Positions 31,600-44,509 of a stretch of DNA of 64,000 nucleotides are shown in pieces. The first letter of the stretch is position 1; the number at the start of each line of letters is the position of its first letter. The DNA is from Gambelia wislizenii (Eukaryota > Chordata > Lepidosauria > Squamata > Crotaphytidae). The position numbers and the translations under genes were made by a program. The DNA is taken from assembly GCA_030847615.1 (NCBI GenBank), contig JAUMIR010000003.1:337285756-337349755 (forward strand), read 5' to 3'. The notes under the pieces are model-generated. The model was not told the origin of the DNA. It saw nothing but the letters and a program-made list of their open reading frames with translations, and did not search any database.

Positions 31600-33180
31600 A
31601 TAATAATAATTATTATTATTATTATTATTATTATTTATTTATACCCCAACCCTCTGTTAAAACAATCGAGGAGGCTTACAAAAATTAAAATACAAATACA
31701 GATTAAAATCCCTAAACACCACCCACCCCACCCTCCCCCATAAAAAGATATTAAACCAATATAAATTAAAAATAACTAATCTAAAATCATGTTAACAAAA
31801 ATAATAAATAGCCAGCAGACTGAAAGAGGCCAGGATCCCCTGAGGCCGGGATCTAATTAGGAAAGGCCTGCTGAAAGAGATCCATCTTTAGTGTTTTTTT
31901 AAAGCTACTCAGGCTCGTCATCTGACAGATCTCGTTCAGTAGGCCATTCCATAATTTGGTGGCGATTACCAAAAAGGCCCTTTAGGAGGTTGCAGACAGC
32001 CTAGATTTTTGTGGCTGAAGCAAATTCCTCCTAGAGGACCGGAGTACATGGGGAGGATTGTATGGGAGGAGGCGGTTCCGAAGATAAGTTGGACCCAAGC
32101 CATTTAGGGCTTTAAAGGTAATAACCAACACCTTTTACTGGGCCTGGAAACTGATAGGCAGCCGGTGGAGAGATTTCAATACTGGAGTTATATGGTCTCT
32201 CTGAGATGTTCCTGAGACCACTCTGGCTGCCATATTTTGTACCAACTGAAGTTTCCGGACCAAGCATGAGGGTAGCCCCATGTAGAGCACATTGCAGAAA
32301 TCTAGACAAGAGGTTACCAGCGCGTGCACTACAGTCTCGAGGTCCCTTACTTCCAGGAAAGGGCACAGCTAGCGTATCAGCCGAAGCTGATAACAGGCGC
32401 TCCTGACCGAATACAATCCTTAACGGAGAGTGTGACCCCGTCTAGAACTGGAGGTTGCAACCCAGCTCCTGGTTTTGGGACTGCTACTGTGAGCACCTCT
32501 GTTTTGTCCAGATTTAATCTCAGTCTTTTCCTCATCCAGCCCATTACTGCTTTAAGACAATCATTAAGAGGAGAGACACCATCGGAATTCGAGACCAACG
32601 ATTGGGACAAGGAGAAATAGATCTGGGTGTCATCAGCGTACTGATAACACCCAGCCCCATAACTCCGAATAATCTCACCCAGTGGCTTCGTGTAGATGTT
32701 AAACAGCATTGGGGACAGGATGGCGTCTTGCAGAACGCCACAAGTAAGCTCCTTTCTGCTAGAGCAGCTGTCCCCGAGCAGCACCCTCTGGTACCTGCCC
32801 GAGAGGAAGGATCGGAACCACTGGAGTGCAGTGCCTCCCGATTCCTAACCCACTCAGGCGATCCAAGAGGATGTTATGCTCTATCATATCAAAAGCCACT
32901 GAGAGGTCTAAAAGCACCAACAGGGTCACACTACCCCTGTCGATGGTTAGATGCAGGTCATCAGTCAAGGTAAACATGGCAGTCTCAACTCCAAATCCCA
33001 TCCTAAACCCAGTTTGAAATGGGTCTAGATAATCGGTTTCATCTAAGACCACTTGGAGTTGAAGCGCAACTGCCCTCTCGATCACTTTGCTTAAGAATGG
33101 TAACATAGAAACCGGCCTATAGTTGTTCATGTCCAGGGGGTCCAGGGAAGGTTTTTTCAGAAGCCCTGCCGATTATGAAT
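31600..33180 (-). mobile_element. L2-type LINE, 5'-truncated
   Basis: Minus-strand frames give ordered L2 reverse-transcriptase pieces: NNYRPVSMLPFLSKVIERAV, LDLSVAFDMIEHNILLDRLS, LSPMLFNIYTKPLGEII, QYADDTQIYFS and, at the end, LVTSCLDFCNVLYMGLPS. The 3' end lies at an (ATT)n tail at 31600-31634. Multiple frameshifts make it an old inactive copy. No endonuclease part is present. Confidence 0.85.
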
Positions 33181-33707
33181 CCTTCGATAACATTGATTGG
33201 ATGAACTCAAGGGTAGAATATTGGTGGAGAGCACAAAGGAGATCACAACACTGGATGCCACCTTCCTCCCCTAGAGTTAACCAAAAGAGCTTGGTTTCTG
33301 AGGTGAATAGATTTCTAGTCAGTATCATTCACTTTATTCTAGTTCAGATAGCCCCAGAAATTTTAGGCATTATCAAACCTTTGAAAATGCACATTAGAAA
33401 AAATTGGGTTCCAGGCACACTCTCCATTTTGGCTGGAGCTTGCCTCCCCTTCCCATTTTTAGGCCAAAATAACTGCACAAGTGTAACTATACTTTTGATT
33501 CATGGTACATTGGTGTTTTGACCAAGAATCCTTTTACTACAGTTTCCCAGCCCATTAATCAATGGCTTCAGCAACATCCTGATGACACTCATATTTGTTT
33601 TTTTAATGACAGGATTGCTTCTGATATGCTTATGCCTATTCTCAAGAGTTGGCAGAAACTTTAGTAAGGTTTCTAGAATTTTAAATTATTAAAACCTCGT
33701 TATGAGT

Positions 33708-34235
33708 TCATAAAATCATAGAATTGTAGAGTTGGAAGAGACCACAAGGGCCATCCAGCCCAACCTCCTGCCATGCAGGAAATCACGATTAAAGTATCCC
33801 TGACAGATGGCCATCCAACCTTTGTTTAAAGACCTCCAAGGAAGGAGACCCTACCACACTCCTAGGGAGTGTGTTCCACTGCTGAACAGCTCTTACTGTC
33901 AGAAAGTTCCTCCTGTTGAGGTAGAATCTCTGTTCCTGGAGCTTGCATCCATTGTTCCGTGTTCTAGTCTCTGGAGCAGCAGAAAACAAGTTTGCTCCAT
34001 CCTCAATGTGACACCCCTTCAAATACTTAAATAGGGCTATCATATCGCCCCTTAACCGTCTTTTTTCCAGGCTAAACATACCCAGCTCCCTAAGTCTTTC
34101 CTCATAAGACATGGTTTCCAGACCTTTCACCATTTTAGTCGCCCTTCTCTGGACACGCTCCAATTTGTCAATATCCGTTTTAAATTGTGGTGCCCAGAGC
34201 TGGACACAGCATTCTAGGTAAGGCCTAACAGTATT
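33708..34235 (-). mobile_element. CR1 LINE, 3' part of ORF2 and 3' end
   Basis: The minus-strand frame 33789-34163 holds the typical CR1 C terminus ([56 protein letters not shown]). The CR1 3' end follows (CATAGAATTGTAGAGTTGGA on the plus strand). The frame is open for 124 codons, so this copy is moderately young. Confidence 0.92.
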
Positions 34236-36036
34236 CTAGGAGAGTTGATGTGTAATGTACAAATAGACTGATCTTATCGGTGCTTAAAAAGACTTCTGTT
34301 ACTGAATCATGTGTGTTTTATTGTTAGCTATTCATGTTATTGTTCCTGGTTGCCCTTATAGGCTCAGTTTGCTTGTAAATACCAAATCATGAGTTGGCTA
34401 TACCTTTGTGAACTTTGCTCTAACACACTCCTTTTCTCCTTTGTGAACTACATTCAACCTCTTTCTGTTTAGTACAATCTAAACTGTAATTATGAAAGAT
34501 TCTCTTCAAAGAAACCTATTTTTAGAGAAGTTGAACAGATCAAAGAATTGGGGGGAAACTTGCTGTCCATGTCAAAAACTCTTTACTACTGCAGAGTAAA
34601 AGTCCAGATAATACAACATAAATAACAAAATCTCTAGCAATAGAGAAAAGCATGCGTATAAATTAAATTCCTGGCTTATGAGTTATGATAGTGGGTATAG
34701 TGAAAATTGGACCTCTGATTTATAGTATAGCCTTATCTTTAAAACTGGTTGCTATTCTGGAGAATAATAAAATTGGGATGACTAAAAAGGTCAGTGATTA
34801 TCTCCTTCACATAATGATAGCAGGAAAATGGTTTAAAGAAACAACGAATACAGTATACCGATTTCTGGTGACTTCCCTTTAAAAAAAAGTGTTTCCTAAA
34901 ACAAATAGATACCCACAAGTTATTGCAGTAGGGGAAAGAAGTAGCACAACAGTGATACCTTTAGCAGCCTCTGCTCTGACATCACATTTGTTATTTCTAC
35001 CCTGATCTGTTTCCAGTGGAAAGAGCAGAATCTCCTTCCTTGTTCTGCTATACTCATTAAGTACTGAGGATGCAGTGGGTATGTGTGAAAGCTAGTTTGC
35101 TGTTTGAGGAGACAGAGATTAACTGACACAAAAGTGTGCTGAATGCCAGAATGCAGCAGACCACACTACTTCCAACAGATCAAGCTCACCAGAGCTCTGA
35201 TGTTATTCTGAAGAACAGAGACAATGTCCTGAGCACACACACTGACTCCTTCCACACACTTGTTTTCTTTCTTTAGCCAAATACCCTTCTGTACTCCTTA
35301 GTGGTGTAGCAGTAAGTGGAAGTTGAAATTGCAAGTGGAAATTGTAGTGCAAGAATCACTTGTATCCCTGAATCTCCACATGTAATTACATGCCTCCACT
35401 AGGGTGATGCAGAGGCCAAACTGCACCAGGTGACACGTGTGTGGGGGTGGGGGTGTGACACCAACCTTAGTGATACCACAGCATGCCTCAGAGTTCATTT
35501 TGGGGAGGGAATCTGGTCCCTCTTGGATGTTAAATAAGGAGATTCAGAAGGCTGAGTGATTCTTATGTCTGCAACCGTGGCTTGTAATGTAGTATCCGAA
35601 GTTTGCTCTAAGAAAACAAACACAAAAGCAAACAAAGTTAGTGAAAAATCAAAGCAGCACTTTAGGTAGTCATTGAGGCAGAAAGTAAAGTAGCATTGAC
35701 GTAATGAACAGGGACTGTAAATAAAAATAACAAATAATGAAAAATGTAAGATTTTTATTTAACTGAAGCTTACTAATTACAGAAGAAATTTGAAGCTACC
35801 CTAATGTTTGAATGGCTTATGAAGGTCCGGTATTTCTCACCAATCACAGCATGTTAAATGTAACCAAGAGGTGGAACAAATCAAATTAAAATTCTTGTTT
35901 TGGTTTTGAAATATATCCAGAGCCGTGATATGGCATTCTTGACATGTTTAAACTGATGATATCCATATTCAGAGAAGCAGCTGCTCCTAATAAAGGGCAA
36001 AATACTTGTTATCATATGTTAGGCATATTTATTGTA
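34236..36036. other. Intronic stretch with no recognised element
   Basis: About 1.8 kb of UBL3 intron 1. A possible repeat near 35290-35480 (CCAAACTGCACCAGGTGACA) looks familiar but I cannot name it. No coding signal. Confidence 0.4.
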
Positions 36037-36359
36037 CAGGTTAGGTATCCTTTATCTGAAATGCGTGGGACTAGAAGTGTTTCATATTTTGGATTTTCTT
36101 GGATTTTTGGAAGACTGTACAGTATTTACATATACATGTACGCCTCCTACCATTTCACAGATCTTTGCATCTCTAGCCTCATATCTCATTTGTTCACTAC
36201 TTGTGTATGAGACATGAGGCTGGAGAGAGAACTGAGGATCTGACAGATGAACAAGCAGGAGTGCCTTCGCCTCGAAGGTAGAAGCAGACAGCTGGCAGCA
36301 AAAAGTTTTGGTTTTAGGAGTTTTTTTTTTTTATTTCTAGATTAGGGATGCTCAACCTG
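36037..36359. mobile_element. Tigger7-like MITE
   Basis: The ends are TA|CAGGTTAGGTATCCTTTATC and GGGATGCTCAACCTG|TA, an imperfect inverted repeat with TA duplications. Inside are GGGACTAGAAGTGTTTCATA and TTTTGGATTTTCTTGGATTT. This matches what I know of the Tigger7-type non-autonomous elements in amniotes. Confidence 0.8.
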
Positions 36360-37254
36360 TATAACCAAAAATAAATTCTCAGTACTAAGACTCTTTAAAG
36401 TATTCTCGTCACTTGATTGTAATCTCTCAGGAGTTTTAGTTTCCAAGGACTCATTTTCAAAAGCTCTTGCAGCACAGGGAGCTTCTGATGGGATGATGTG
36501 TCTGCATTGCTTATTTTGCAAAATGGTTGCTATAATAGTACCTTTGCAAAATGTACAACTGCAAATCTCAATGCTCTCACATATTCCAGGAATTCCTGTG
36601 TAAAAGAAAATGAGATTATTAGAGTGCGCAGACAATGAGCTGATGTTACATTTTGACGGGTTAAAACCTCAACTGTGGTTTGTATTCTCTTTACATCAAT
36701 TTTAAAAATTCATATAGCACTAAACCAGTCATGTGCATGGGGTGGGGATTCTTCTTTTATCATGAAATGGAGCACATGGGGGATGAAACCAGAATCTGCC
36801 CTCACTTCCTTGCCTCACTGTGCTCAGCTGCTTGAAAACTTTTTTTTATCCAGTTGACTGACATCTGATATTGGAGTACGGGAAATGAAAATTGGCCAGA
36901 CCCATACAAATATAACATAGTTGGATTAAGAGGCATGGGTATTGAACATACGCAGAACTTGAATGTGTGTGGTTTCTGTACAGTCCATTACTTCCAGTTG
37001 AATACCCATCTACCTTTGTGCACAATCTGGAGACCATGTACCAGTATTTAAAAGCAGAAGTTTAAAGGAGCTGTCCAAAGTGCTGAACCTTTACCCCAAA
37101 ATGGAATGGAATGACTATTCCACTGAAATGGAAACTACCACTAGTAGCCTCTAACAGCAATAGCATTTATATTTCTATACTGCTTATCAGTGCAAAACAC
37201 TCCCTAAATAGTTTACAGTGTGTTAGCTAAGTATTTTATGGGATTATGTACCTG

Positions 37255-37425
37255 AAGCAATAGAGAATGCACTGTCTCGGAGTGTGGTGGAGTCTCCTTT
37301 GGAGGTTTTTAAACAGGGGCTGGATGTCCATCTGTCTGGAATGATTTGATTGTATATTCCTGCATGGCAGGGGTTTGGACTGGATGGCCCTTTAGGTCCC
37401 TTCCAACTCTATGATTCTATGAAAG
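37255..37425 (+). mobile_element. CR1 3'-terminal fragment
   Basis: GGTTTTTAAACAGGGGCTGG, then CATGGCAGGGGTTTGGACTG and CTTCCAACTCTATGATTCTA in CR1 sense orientation. Confidence 0.9.
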
Positions 37426-37457
37426 ATAAATAACTTGGAGGTAGCAATTCCTTAAGG

Positions 37458-37687
37458 GCCTAAATTCCCTTAAGGCACTAGATCCAGTCTGATCTTGGAA
37501 GCTAAGTAGTGTCAGTCCTGGCTAATACTTGGATGGGAGACTGTCAATGGATATTAGATACTATAGATTTTTTTTTCAGAGAAAGGAACTGACAAAACAC
37601 CTCTGAGTATTCCTTGCCCAAGAAAATCCTGTGAAATTCATGGGATCATCATAAGTCGAAGGCAACTTGAAGGCCCATGCACACACA
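37458..37687 (+). mobile_element. 5S-rRNA-derived SINE
   Basis: A 5S-like head (CAGTCTGATCTTGGAAGCTA, ACTTGGATGGGAGACTG), then GAAAGGAACTGACAAAACAC and a tail with GTGAAATTCATGGGATCATC and GGCAACTTGAAGGCC. Confidence 0.85.
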
Positions 37688-37979
37688 GCTGTTCCTTGTT
37701 TAGCAATTGCACTTTTATTCCATTAGTGTAAGTGTAGTTTCTCTGTAACTTTTTGATTAGATTTGATTTTCTGAAAAATTCAGCATAATTAACCTTTGTA
37801 TGTTTCTTTTGGGCATTAACTGTTGCTTTAATTCCCTCAGATTTAATTGGAGGATTGTTGTTTTCTGGACTGTAACACAATACTCCACAGAAATATTTTG
37901 AATTTGCTGTGTATAGTAAGTCCAAGTAAATCTAAATTAATTTCTTTGCTTTTTAATACCATTGTCAGAAAGTAACTTG

Positions 37980-38004
37980 GTGTGTGTGTGTGTGTGTGTG
38001 TGTG
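37980..38004. repeat. (TG)n microsatellite
   Basis: Twelve or so uninterrupted TG units. Confidence 0.95.
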
Positions 38005-38086
38005 CATGAATATGTTACACAACACATTACACTGCCTATATTACTCAAATATTCTGAAATATTGAAAACTTTGTTTAGTATAAGTA

Positions 38087-38393
38087 CAGTAGCACCCCAT
38101 ATCCGCTGATTTGCCAACTGCTGATTCAATTATCCGTGGTTGGCGATGGTGGGGGCAAAGGGGGAAGGGAGGAGGGATCTCGCCTCCCCCCTCTCTTCCT
38201 ATGGGAGGGCTCCAGTTGCAGTGATGGCAGAGGTGAAGGGGGTGAGGTGGACTCTCGCCTCCTTTCTCCCTTCTCCCAGGAGGGTTCCTGACGCAGTGGT
38301 GGTGGTGGGTAGCATTCGCTATTATCCACAGATTTCAGTATCTGTGGGAGGGGAGGCTGGAACCAATCCTCTGTGGATACGGGGGTGCTACTG
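38087..38393. mobile_element. TA-flanked pogo/Tigger-like MITE upstream of UBL3 exon 2
   Basis: TA|CAGTAGCACCCCATATCCGC on the left and GTGGATACGGGGGTGCTACTG|TA on the right form a 307-bp element with good inverted repeats. Its right end matches that of the element ending at 13304. It ends 103 bp before the UBL3 exon 2 acceptor. No coding content. Confidence 0.85.
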
Positions 38394-38496
38394 TATAAAG
38401 GAAAAGTTCTGCATCTTTAAACATAAGTATAGTTCTGTAATTGTCAATGCATTTTTCTTTCTTTGATATACTTTTCTGTTTATATTTTTCATGCAG

Positions 38497-38605
38497 ATAA
38501 ATTTGCGCCTCATTTTGGTAAGTGGAAAAACAAAAGAGTTCTTGTTCTCACCAAATGATTCAGCAGCAGACATTGCAAAACATGTATATGATAACTGGCC
38601 AATGG
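38497..38605 (+). CDS. UBL3: UBL3 coding exon 2 of 5
   Basis: UBL3 is a small ubiquitin-fold protein that is prenylated at its C-terminal CAAX box and held at the plasma membrane; in mammals it has been linked to sorting of proteins into small extracellular vesicles. This exon encodes the first part of the ubiquitin-like fold (INLRLILVSGKTKEFLFSPN, then SAADIAKHVYDNWPM). It is bounded by ATGCAG before and GTAAGT after, and ends after the first base of the Asp codon completed in the next exon. The match to the vertebrate protein is essentially complete; one Ala-for-Ser difference (DSAAD) is seen relative to the human protein as I remember it. The preceding short exon with the start codon is not in the window, so this gene model is 5'-partial. 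Intron 1 therefore extends at least over 1-38496. Confidence 0.97.
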
Positions 38606-39774
38606 GTAAGTAATACAGAGTTTTAAAAACTGTTCCATCTGTTTTCTAGATCTATTGCATGGGGTGGCAGGAGAATATCTTTCTTCATAAATGCAGAAAG
38701 CTTTAAAATGTTGATCTACAAAATATGTTTTATTGACCCTCTTTGTGCTTCTGTCTTTCTTATCTCATATAGTTCTTCCCCTCTGCATTTATTTTTTCTA
38801 ACATGCCATATCACAGGGTGGTCAAATAGGGTAAGAGCCCAGCTGGGAAAGTTAGTGAAAAAGTGCCATTGCGTTAAGTTACTAAAAAGCTAAAATTGCA
38901 TTTAGTTAACTGCATTTATGTTGAAAGGTGAATGTTTATTATACACAAGTCATTCTAAGTTGCATTGTATTATAAATTTAAAACCTTGGGTGAAAAATCC
39001 TATCTCTGAATGATGGTACTTCTTTTCCTCCTCTCATCCATGTTTTATGCTCCAAACAGAAGGGAAGAGCTGCATGAAACTTTTAAAAGTTCTGTTCCTC
39101 ATCCACCCACTGAGGGAGATAAGAAATACATACATACAGGTGTGATGCAGGAAACAGAATTTCTTGATGTCACGATATCAATAAAAGAGGGATAAGAAAT
39201 AATACAGTTAATAGAGAATTCGGGCTAAGTTCCAGTCCAATACTCCAACCCCCAAATAATAAAAAGAAATCTAATAAAGAAATGTCAACCCATGTTTCCA
39301 ACAACCTCAAAAGAGGCTCCTACAACATTTGAAAAATAACCATGACCTGCAGTCACAAGGATCCAAACGCCTCCCCATTATCTGTGCAATGCTTGTGGAG
39401 TCCAGAACAACTGTTAATACAACTGCAGTGTGGCTTAATTGATAGACAAACATTAGCAAAACTGAAACATGGCAAACAGGATGAAGAATAAGAGACTTAA
39501 CTTTCCCTTGGAGTTCAAGTGACAGCTGCCCATACTGCCAAAAAAGGAGGCAGAAAAGTCCTGCAAATGCAAGGAAGGGTGAGCAGGAGGGTGTGGAGAA
39601 AAGTAAAAAGTTTTAAAAAATCCACTCCTCCTTTGTCTCTCATCTCAGCCACCTAACTTTTCCTCTCTCTTTCTTTCACTCCGGAGGCCTTCGTTTCCTG
39701 TATTGACCTCTGTACCATGAAGCAGTGTACCCCAAGCTTTCCTTTTCTGCATCTTCTTTGTGGTCTCTGTGAAT

Positions 39775-39925
39775 CACACAGCTGGGTGGTTATGCCTGCG
39801 CAGAGCATCGGAACCTTTTAGAATCGCTAGGCAGAATGTGCTTTGATACATTTTTGGCGGTAACTCCGCCCACACCAATGGTCCCTTATAAGGGATTCCC
39901 GCCCAATTCTCCTCAGTTCCTTTCT
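39775..39925 (+). repeat. DIRS C left inverted terminal repeat
   Basis: From CACACAGCTGGGTGGTTATG to the CCCAATTCTCCTCAGTTCCT segment; complementary to 45868-46025 with few differences. Confidence 0.85.
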
Positions 39926-40215
39926 TTCCGCCGCGTTACCAGCTTGAAGGAACCTTCGTTCGCTAGTTTTTCTCTCACTTTCTGTTTGACTTGGATTGAC
40001 TCAGCTTGGCCTTTTGACGATGATTTTCTCTCACTCCTTGGCTTTGGCATTCGTACTCTGATTTCTGGTACTGACCTGGACTGTTTTTTTTTTACTACGT
40101 CTCATGTTTCTCCCCTTGGATTTGGCATTCTACCTCTGATTTTGGTGATGACTTGGACTGTTCTTGACTACTCTCTGTCTTCTCCCTTTGGCTTGGCAAC
40201 GCTGTGAGTAGAAAA

Positions 40216-40524
40216 ATGTCTGGAAAAGGGGCCTTCAAGAGGTGTGTAATCTGTCAGGCTAAACTTCCAAGTTTGGATGGTCATTCCCGCTGCCTGATTT
40301 GCCTGGGAGAAACCCACAATGTTGATTCGTGTGTGCATTGCAAGGCCTTCACCCCTCAAGCTCGCAAGCACAGGCTATCTCGGCTGAAATCTTTCTTGTA
40401 CGAGAAAGCCTTGATTCCAACTTCGGCCTTGACTCCGGCTGCTATACCGACTCCGGCCGTTGCCTTGGAGTCCATGCCCTCAAAACGTGGCCGTTCACCA
40501 TCTCCCAAACCTAAAGGCCATTAA
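40216..40524 (+). pseudogene. DIRS C gag-like protein, zinc-finger-like N terminus
   Basis: The ATG at 40216 starts MSGKGAFKRCVICQAKLPS, and the following text has Cys/His pairs (C-x2-C, H-x3-C-x2-C, H-x5-C-x2-C) in about 40 residues, a likely zinc-binding domain. The frame ends at a TAA at 40522 just after SKRGRSPSPKPKGH. The protein evidently continued in the frame of 40460-41554, so a one-base shift lies near 40460-40520. Confidence 0.65.
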
Positions 40525-41554
40525 GCGTCATCGGTCCCGTAGCCTATCCCAACGCCGTTCAGTCGCCTCGGACCCAGAAGCTGTGCATACTTCGCACAAG
40601 CATGCTCCGTCGGATTCGGCTCAGGATCGAGCCTGCTCGACACCATCGACGTCGACTTGGGACCAGGAGCCTTCCACCTCAACAGCTGTCCCTCGGGACC
40701 GGGTGCTTTCTGATTCCATGGCCCGGCCGGGCACCTCTGCAGAGGCTGTGCAGTCTCTGAAGAAGAGAAGGAAAGAAAAACATACCTCTCGGCATGATGA
40801 TGGCTCTAAATCTAAGAGCAAGCCGAAAGAGGCACCTAAAAAGTCGAAGTTGGCAGCCGCTTCATCTGCAGCATCTCCTGATAAAGCTGCGTGGCCTGCC
40901 AACACCATGGAGTCGCAACCCGCCGCTGGAACAGAGGCCACATTCGCCAGACCTTCTCTAATTCTACCTGCGGAGACTGGTGTGCCGAGGCGTACTCCTA
41001 CCTCCTCTGATTTGGTAGAGATCGTGGCCATCGAAGTTCCTTCTGGTACCGACATGGAGATGACACCTCAGCGGCTGAGCCAATCACCAACCCTCGCCAT
41101 CTCGAGAGCCCAACTTCTTGAGCGCTCCCCATCTGACGTCGAGGTCGAGGTTGTTGAATCCGAGCTCTCAACTCGAACCCGACCTTTTTCATCCGATATC
41201 CATGGGGACGTTCCGGCCTATACAGCCTATGACCTGGCACAGTCTATTTGTCAAGCTGGGATCATGTCGCCTACGGGCTCCCAGATCCTGATGTCCCGAG
41301 GAGATGAATTCGGGGATGTATATGCTGGCCGGTCTGTGTGTCATTCACCCCGGCGTTTCCACATGGAAGAGCCTCGGGTCATTCCGAGGAGGGATGCGGA
41401 GAGTCAGGTCTCCCCACGACCTGAACAACGTCCTCTGCCTCCAGCTCCTCCGACTCCACCTCCACGCAACACCTCTCTGCTCCATGAGGACCACAGTCCA
41501 TCTCCAGCTGTTTCAACATCTACTTCCTCGGGATCGTGGAATTACTACGTGTAG
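40460..41554 (+). pseudogene. DIRS C gag-like protein, main part
   Basis: An open frame of 364 codons, Ser/Pro/Thr-rich with basic patches (KKRRKEKHTSRH, KSKSKPKEAPKKSK). It precedes the RT gene where a DIRS gag is expected. There is no obvious ATG context; its start is in the neighbouring frame at 40216. Further gag-like pieces follow in other frames at 41583-41840 and 42072-42605. Confidence 0.6.
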
Positions 41555-42845
41555 TACTTACCATCACTGAAATCTGAGCCGATTGATGAAGACTCTGCGT
41601 CGCCCACTGATGACATCCATGCTTTTTCAGAACAGATGGTACGCATGCCACATGCTCTCGACCTTAAGGTGGTGGAAAAGGTGGTTGAACCGGTGGACCC
41701 GATCTTCCACCGGATTCAGTCGAAGGCTTCCCCCACGGCTACTCTTCCTGTCTTGCCATCCCTACTTAAGCTCACGCAAGGGTCCTGGGAGAACCCTTCC
41801 TCGATCCAGTCTACTTCCAAGAAAATTGACTGACTATTGAGTTGGAGGTGAGCACATTGACTGGCTTCAAACTCACCCGAAGCCGAACTCCATGGTGGTC
41901 GAAGCATCCCAAAACAGGAAGCAACGTCGGTCTCAATCCACCTTGCCGGACCCTGAGGGTAATAAGCTCGACATTATGGGCAAGAAACTCTACTCAGCGG
42001 CTGGACTGAGTTTTTGTGTGGCCAGCTACTCAGCCTGCATGGGGGCCTACCAGCAGGTGCTGTAGGACAGGATGACACCCCTGGTCCAAGATCTTCCGGA
42101 AGAACGGCATTGGATGGCTGAGGCAATCCAGGCAGAGGCGCAATCACTCACTGGGCACCAGATGAACTCAGCTCGACACATTGCTGATTGCGCGGCCAAA
42201 ACAATTGCAGGATCCATTGCCCTGCACCAACACGCCTGGCTCCGCTCATCCAGCCTCACCCCATAGGCCTCAGACACCATAGAGGATCTGCCCTTTGATG
42301 AATCCGGGCTGTTTAATGGATCCACAGATGAGAAGTTGGAATTCACTCAGACGATGAGGACCACTGCTAAGAAATACGATATGGCCACCTCATCTTCTCA
42401 GTACCGTTCCAGGGGCCTCACCGCCTGGCAGACCTATTCATCAGGCCAGCAGTTCCATCGGGGGTTCTCTGGCCAATCGTATCGTCGATCCCGATATGTA
42501 CCTTCTCCCTCTCCAGCCTCTTCGGTGAGGAGCCAAGGTTCAGCCTCCAGATATCGGCCACTTCTGAGGCAACGATCAAAAGATCAAGGCAGGAGAAAGT
42601 TCTAACTGTTCACCTCATGTTGTCTCTTTTTTCTCTAGACTCCACTTTTCGGAAATCAACTGTCGAATTTCCACGAAGCTTGGTCTTCAATAACATCAAA
42701 CCGCTGGGTTCTTCGAATCATCCAGACCGGCTATTGGATCGAATTCGAGACTCTACCTCCGACAGGTCAGGTTCGATCAACACCACTCTCCCCTCCCCTC
42801 CTCGAGGAGGATGCAGACACTATCCAGAAAGGGGCTATCGAACCC

Positions 42846-43436
42846 GTGGACTCTGATCTCCACCACCTCTGCTTCTTCTCGAGGTACTTTCTGGTTACGA
42901 AGAAGGACGGGGGACTCCATCCCATTCTCGACCTCCGGGGGGTGAACAGATACATAGAACCAAAGAAGTTCAGGATGGTCACCTTGGCCTCCATCCTTCC
43001 ACTCCTGCAACAGTACGACTGGTTTGCATCCATAGACCTCAAGGACACCTATTTCCACATCGGGATCCATCCTTCCGACAGACGCTTTCTGGCATTCAAG
43101 ATTGGGACTGAGACTTTCCAGTTCAGGGTCCTGCCATTCGGACTTTCGATGGCTCCGAGGGTCTTCACGAAGTGCATGGCGATGGTCATGGCTTTTCTAT
43201 GCCAGTGTGGAATCGTGGTCTTCCCCTACATTGACTGGCTAATTGTGGCAAGCCCTCGGCGTCAGCTCGAACTCGATATCGACCTCACCTTAGATGTCTT
43301 AGACGGCCTGGGACTTGTTGTCAACATAGAGAAGTCGCAGCACCAACCGACTCAGGCTATCCGGGTTATTGGGGCCAGACTGGACTCCCGTGCGGCTGCA
43401 GCTTACCTGCCTCAAGACTGGTTCGACACTCTTTGA
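42846..43436 (+). pseudogene. DIRS C reverse transcriptase
   Basis: An open frame with RYFLVTKKDGGLHPILDLRG, VNRYIEPKKFRM, FASIDLKDTYFHIGIHPSD and FRVLPFGLSMAPRVFTKCMA. The catalytic box reads YIDW instead of Y-x-D-D (VFPYIDWLIVAS), so the second Asp is lost and the enzyme should be inactive. Confidence 0.88.
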
Positions 43437-43599
43437 TCTCTAGTCCATGCTTGCCATCGGTCCTGGAGGCTCTGCACCCATTCCATCCAGGTGCTCCTCA
43501 GTCACATGGCGGCTACTACCTATGTGACCCGCCTAGCCAGGCTTCAATTCCGTCCGCTCCAACACTGGTTTCTACAAGTATTCGACCCCCTACACAACT

Positions 43600-44110
43600 C
43601 CCCGAAGAAACTGCTCACAATGCCTCGGGCCATTCATCGGTCGCTAGAGCGGTGGTTGGTACCGGGCAACGTCCTGTCAGGAATGCCCTTCGATCCTCCT
43701 CAGCCGGACACCTCTTTGACAACGGATGCTTCGCTGCTGGAATGGGGAGCACACCTCGAATCCTACGAGATACGGGGTTCCTGGAATACCGAAGAAGGGG
43801 CTCTCCATATCAACGTCCTGGAGCTTCTTTGCGTCCAAAAGGCACTTCGAGACTTTGGTGACAAACAAGACTGTTCTGGTAGTGACAGACAACACCTCGG
43901 TGATGTACTACCTGAACAAGCAAGGGGGAACGAGGTCCCCTCAGCTTCTTCAACTCACATGGGACATTTGCGATTGGTGCGTCTCCAAGAACATCATTCT
44001 CTAATCCATCCACCTCCCGGGAGAGGAGAATACTCTTGCAGACGGACTCAGCCGTTCAAGTCTCTCCATTCACGAATGGAAGCTGCACAGGTCGGTGACT
44101 GCGGACCTAT
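43600..44110 (+). pseudogene. DIRS C RNase H, frameshifted
   Basis: One frame gives LTTDASLLEWGAHLES and ALHINVLELLCVQKALRDFG. The continuation LVVTDNTSVMYYLNKQGGTR is in another frame, so there is a shift near 43860. Confidence 0.75.
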
Positions 44111-44125
44111 TCCGATGGTAGGGAT

Positions 44126-44440
44126 CTCCTCAAGTTGACCTTTTTGCGTCCCCAGAGAATGTTCACTGTCAACAGTTCTGTTCAAGGCACCGTGCCTCAG
44201 GATCAACGCGTTCCTGTTCCAGTGGTCGGGACCTCTCCTCTACCTCTTCCCTCTGTTTCCACTGCTGACGAGGGTAATCGCGAAGCTATGTCAGGACCGA
44301 GCAGATGCCATCCTCATTACCCCATGGTGGCCCCGCCAACCTTGGTTTGCAACCCTGCTGCGTCTGGCCAAACACAGGTTCATCCGAATTCCATCCCGTC
44401 CCAATCTTCTCACCATTCAGGACGGGAAGGTCAGGCACCC
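44126..44440 (+). pseudogene. DIRS C DLFASPEN domain region
   Basis: The text VDLFASPENVHCQQF appears at the start and corresponds to DLFATPENTKL in element A. The remaining part is broken into frames. Confidence 0.55.
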
Positions 44441-44509
44441 AGATGTAGAGACTCTTCGACTAACTGCTTGGAGGCTACGGCCTTGAATCCATCCTTGGCA
44501 CATCCTCCC